Positions 5,076 to 7,275 of a DNA stretch of 7,275 nucleotides are shown one piece after another; position 1 is the stretch's first letter; the number at the start of each line of letters is the position of its first letter. The stretch is from Clostridiales bacterium (lineage in GTDB: Bacteria > Bacillota > Clostridia > Tissierellales > Sedimentibacteraceae). The position numbers were made by a program, and so were the translations under genes. The notes under the pieces are model-generated. The model had not been told where the DNA came from. It made no database searches and worked only from the letters and a program-made list of their open reading frames with translations. The stretch spans positions 5,047-12,321 of the forward strand of contig DNNJ01000176.1 of NCBI GenBank assembly GCA_003487955.1. Reading direction: 5' to 3'.

Positions 5076-7275
5076 ATGGAGAACAAGAATAATGATATCA
5101 GAATATCACTTGATATGTATAAAGAAAGCATAAATCAATATCAAAAACTCTTTAAAACAGCATACGAACAATTGCCAATCGGTATGGCATTTTGTAAATC
5201 AACCGGAGAAATTATCGATGCAAACCCGATGTATGAAAAAATACTTGGCAGGTCAGTTTCTGAATTGCAGCATTTAGGATGGATAAACATCACACATCCG
5301 GAAGATTTAAGTAAGGATATTGAAAATTTCGAAAAATATAAAGAAGGCATTAAAGATACATATTTCATAACTAAAAGATTTATTAAGCCTGACGGTTCAA
5401 TTATTTGGGGAAACGTTACCTTAGTAGCCTTATCAATTGAAAATAACTCACAGCAAATAAATTTATGCACGTTGGAAGATATTACAGAGCGTGTTCAAGC
5501 AGAAGAAAAAATCATAAGGAGATTTCAAGTTCTAATTCAGGAATCCAATGAAGTTTTTGAGATTATTAAGCCTGATGGAACAATAGTCTATGTAAGTGAT
5601 GCTGTAGAAAAGGTTATTGGCTATAGAGCGGAAGAATGTATAGGCACAAATATATTTGATTCTTTCGAAGGCAATGAACTCGAAAAAATAAAAACAGTTG
5701 TAGCTACATCGATTAGCTGCCCCGGCAAAAAAATAACAGGCAATATTACATTTATAAATAAGGAAGGAAATTTTGTTTATCTTGAAGGTAATATGCAGAA
5801 CTTACTGGATGAACCTTCGATAGAAGGTATAATCATTAATTACAGGGATATTACCAAAAGAGTAGAAATGGAAAAGAGAATGGCTCATATTTCTACTCAT
5901 GATGAGCTGACAGGACTACCTAACAACTTATATCTCAGGAAAAAATTAAGGTTGCACTGTGAACATGCAAATAAAACAAAAACTAAATTTGCTGTTATGA
6001 TGTTGGATATAACCGGTTTTAAATATATTAACGATATCGTGGGATATCAGTTAGGAGATATGATTATTCTCAAGGTTGCAAAGAAATTGAAAAGACATTT
6101 AAAGGAAAAACATTTTTTATGCAGGTACTCCGGGGACAGATTTGCAATAATAGTTCAAACAGGTACAGTTGATGTATATAAAAATATAGCTAAAGATATT
6201 ATTGATATATTTAACACGAATATTAAAATCGACAAGTATGAAGTAGATATAAATTTAAGCATTGGTATTAGTATTTATGATGAGGATAAAAATATCGATA
6301 ACATTATAAAACAGGCCGAAATGGCTTTATTTTGGGCAAAAAAGCAGGGTAAAAACAGGTATAAATTTTATTCTTCAGATATTAACATAAACGACTATAA
6401 ACAATTTGAACTTCGAAATGATTTAAGCAATGCTTTGGACAACCACGAGCTAAAAGTTTATTATCAGCCTATTGTTAACTTAAAAACTTATGAAATATTA
6501 TCGGCTGAAGCTTTAATAAGATGGGAGCATCCTGACTGGGGCATGGTATCTCCTAAAGAATTTATTTCATTAGCCGAAGAAACAGAATCAATTATCAATA
6601 TAGGCTATTGGCTTATTAAAGAGGTTTGCAGCACTTATCGCCGATGGCTTGATGAGGGATTACCTAAGATTAAGATGTCAGTAAACATTTCAAGTATTCA
6701 ATTTTTTGAAAATAATTTTGTTCAAAACCTTATTGATATAATAAATGAATTTAAAATAGACCCCTATTTTATAATTTTGGAAATTACCGAAAGCGTATTT
6801 ATATTAAGGGATAGCAATGTTATATCTCATATAGAAAAATTGAGGTCATATGGAATACAAGTAGCAATAGATGATTTTGGCACAGGATTTTCATCTTTCG
6901 AATACTTCAAGTATTTCAATATAGATATTTTGAAAATAGATGGTTCATTTATTAAGAGTGTTATTTCAGATAAAACCAGCAATATAATTACAGAAGCAAT
7001 GATTAAGTTAGCTAAAAAGTTAAAAATAAAGTTGGTTGCAGAAGGAATAGAAAACCATTTCCAATTAAATTATTTACATGGATTAAACTGCCATGCAGGT
7101 CAAGGATATTTGTTTAGTAAACCTTTATCTAAAGAAGATTTTAGAAATATGCTTTCTGTAAATAAATGCGAGCCTTTGGATAGTAAAAAAATAAAAGTTA
7201 ATGAAGAAAGACGAAAATTCTTTAGATCTGTTTTTCCGGATTTATTAGAAGTTAAAATGACAATGAAAGAATTCA
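5076..7275 (+). CDS. PAS-PAS-GGDEF(degenerate)-EAL cyclic-di-GMP phosphodiesterase with probable PilZ domain, 3' end cut by window
   Basis: The frame is open for 733 codons to the window edge and has no stop, so the gene is partial. No signal peptide or membrane helix is seen, so it should be cytosolic. PAS 1 spans about 22-140 (ending EDITERV) and PAS 2 about 148-262 (ending YRDITKRV). The GGDEF domain (about 268-430) keeps HDELTGLPN but reads SGDRF (352-356) at the signature and lacks the RxxD site, so it should not make c-di-GMP. It may still bind GTP as a regulatory domain. The EAL domain (about 443-693) is complete: EALIR (478-482), Asn537, LEITES with Glu569 and Glu572, DDFGTG (599-604), Lys620-Ile-Asp622, VAEGIEN with Glu656, and Gln676 in AGQGYLFSKP. 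It should hydrolyse c-di-GMP to pGpG. After it, NEERRKFFR (709-717) has the RxxxR pattern that opens PilZ domains. The gene lies 63 bases behind the GGDEF/HD-GYP gene, suggesting one operon with opposing activities. Confidence 0.92.
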   Translation, partial: MENKNNDIRISLDMYKESINQYQKLFKTAYEQLPIGMAFCKSTGEIIDANPMYEKILGRSVSELQHLGWINITHPEDLSKDIENFEKYKEGIKDTYFITKRFIKPDGSIIWGNVTLVALSIENNSQQINLCTLEDITERVQAEEKIIRRFQVLIQESNEVFEIIKPDGTIVYVSDAVEKVIGYRAEECIGTNIFDSFEGNELEKIKTVVATSISCPGKKITGNITFINKEGNFVYLEGNMQNLLDEPSIEGIIINYRDITKRVEMEKRMAHISTHDELTGLPNNLYLRKKLRLHCEHANKTKTKFAVMMLDITGFKYINDIVGYQLGDMIILKVAKKLKRHLKEKHFLCRYSGDRFAIIVQTGTVDVYKNIAKDIIDIFNTNIKIDKYEVDINLSIGISIYDEDKNIDNIIKQAEMALFWAKKQGKNRYKFYSSDININDYKQFELRNDLSNALDNHELKVYYQPIVNLKTYEILSAEALIRWEHPDWGMVSPKEFISLAEETESIINIGYWLIKEVCSTYRRWLDEGLPKIKMSVNISSIQFFENNFVQNLIDIINEFKIDPYFIILEITESVFILRDSNVISHIEKLRSYGIQVAIDDFGTGFSSFEYFKYFNIDILKIDGSFIKSVISDKTSNIITEAMIKLAKKLKIKLVAEGIENHFQLNYLHGLNCHAGQGYLFSKPLSKEDFRNMLSVNKCEPLDSKKIKVNEERRKFFRSVFPDLLEVKMTMKEF

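Noticed and set aside
5072..5092. Alternative start ATG at 5072 for the EAL gene
   Set aside because: It is in another frame and stops after six codons, and it is too close to the ribosome binding site.
5141..5470. Minus-strand open frame of 109 codons opposite the EAL gene
   Set aside because: It lies fully inside the well-supported PAS domain coding on the + strand, has no convincing ribosome binding site, and resembles no known family.

Overview
The window looks like a chromosomal segment from a low-GC Gram-positive anaerobe of the Clostridia type (Bacillota). The sequence-level reasons are AT-rich DNA with A/T-ending codons, strong AGGAG/GGGG ribosome binding sites, a classical sigma-A promoter, and multi-domain cyclic-di-GMP proteins of a layout common in Clostridia. 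A perfect Spo0A box in the main promoter suggests a spore former. The species cannot be named from this sequence. All genes are on the + strand.

Layout: (1) 1-126 is the last 41 codons of an unrecognised gene. (2) 143-1105 encodes a cytoplasmic S66-family LD-carboxypeptidase, and 1119-2300 an M20-family metallo-amidohydrolase. The gaps are only 16 and 13 bases, so all three probably share an operon. It ends at a clear intrinsic terminator (2331-2363). (3) 2364-2540 is a regulatory intergenic region: a small hairpin, a 10-bp-phased run of TTTCTACCA-like elements ending in a perfect Spo0A box, a consensus sigma-A promoter with an extended -10, and a leader of about 75 bases. (4) 2541-5012 encodes a membrane-anchored PAS-GAF-PAS-GGDEF-HD-GYP protein. 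(5) 5076 to the window end encodes a soluble PAS-PAS-GGDEF-EAL protein, cut by the edge just as a probable PilZ domain begins.

The two halves are separate transcription units. The first is probably peptidoglycan-peptide or amino-acid recycling. The second is a cyclic-di-GMP control module, with one probable synthase (intact GGDEF and RxxD product-inhibition site) and one probable EAL phosphodiesterase (degenerate SGDRF cyclase domain, intact EAL residues). The HD-GYP domain of the first protein keeps HDIGK and HHExxDGxGYP, but the aspartate expected in the VAD motif is Gly777, so its hydrolase activity is doubtful.

The most interesting points are the apparent direct link from Spo0A to a c-di-GMP module, the altered HD-GYP site, and the probable PilZ receptor domain on the EAL protein. 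No RNA gene, CRISPR array, insertion sequence or other mobile element was seen.
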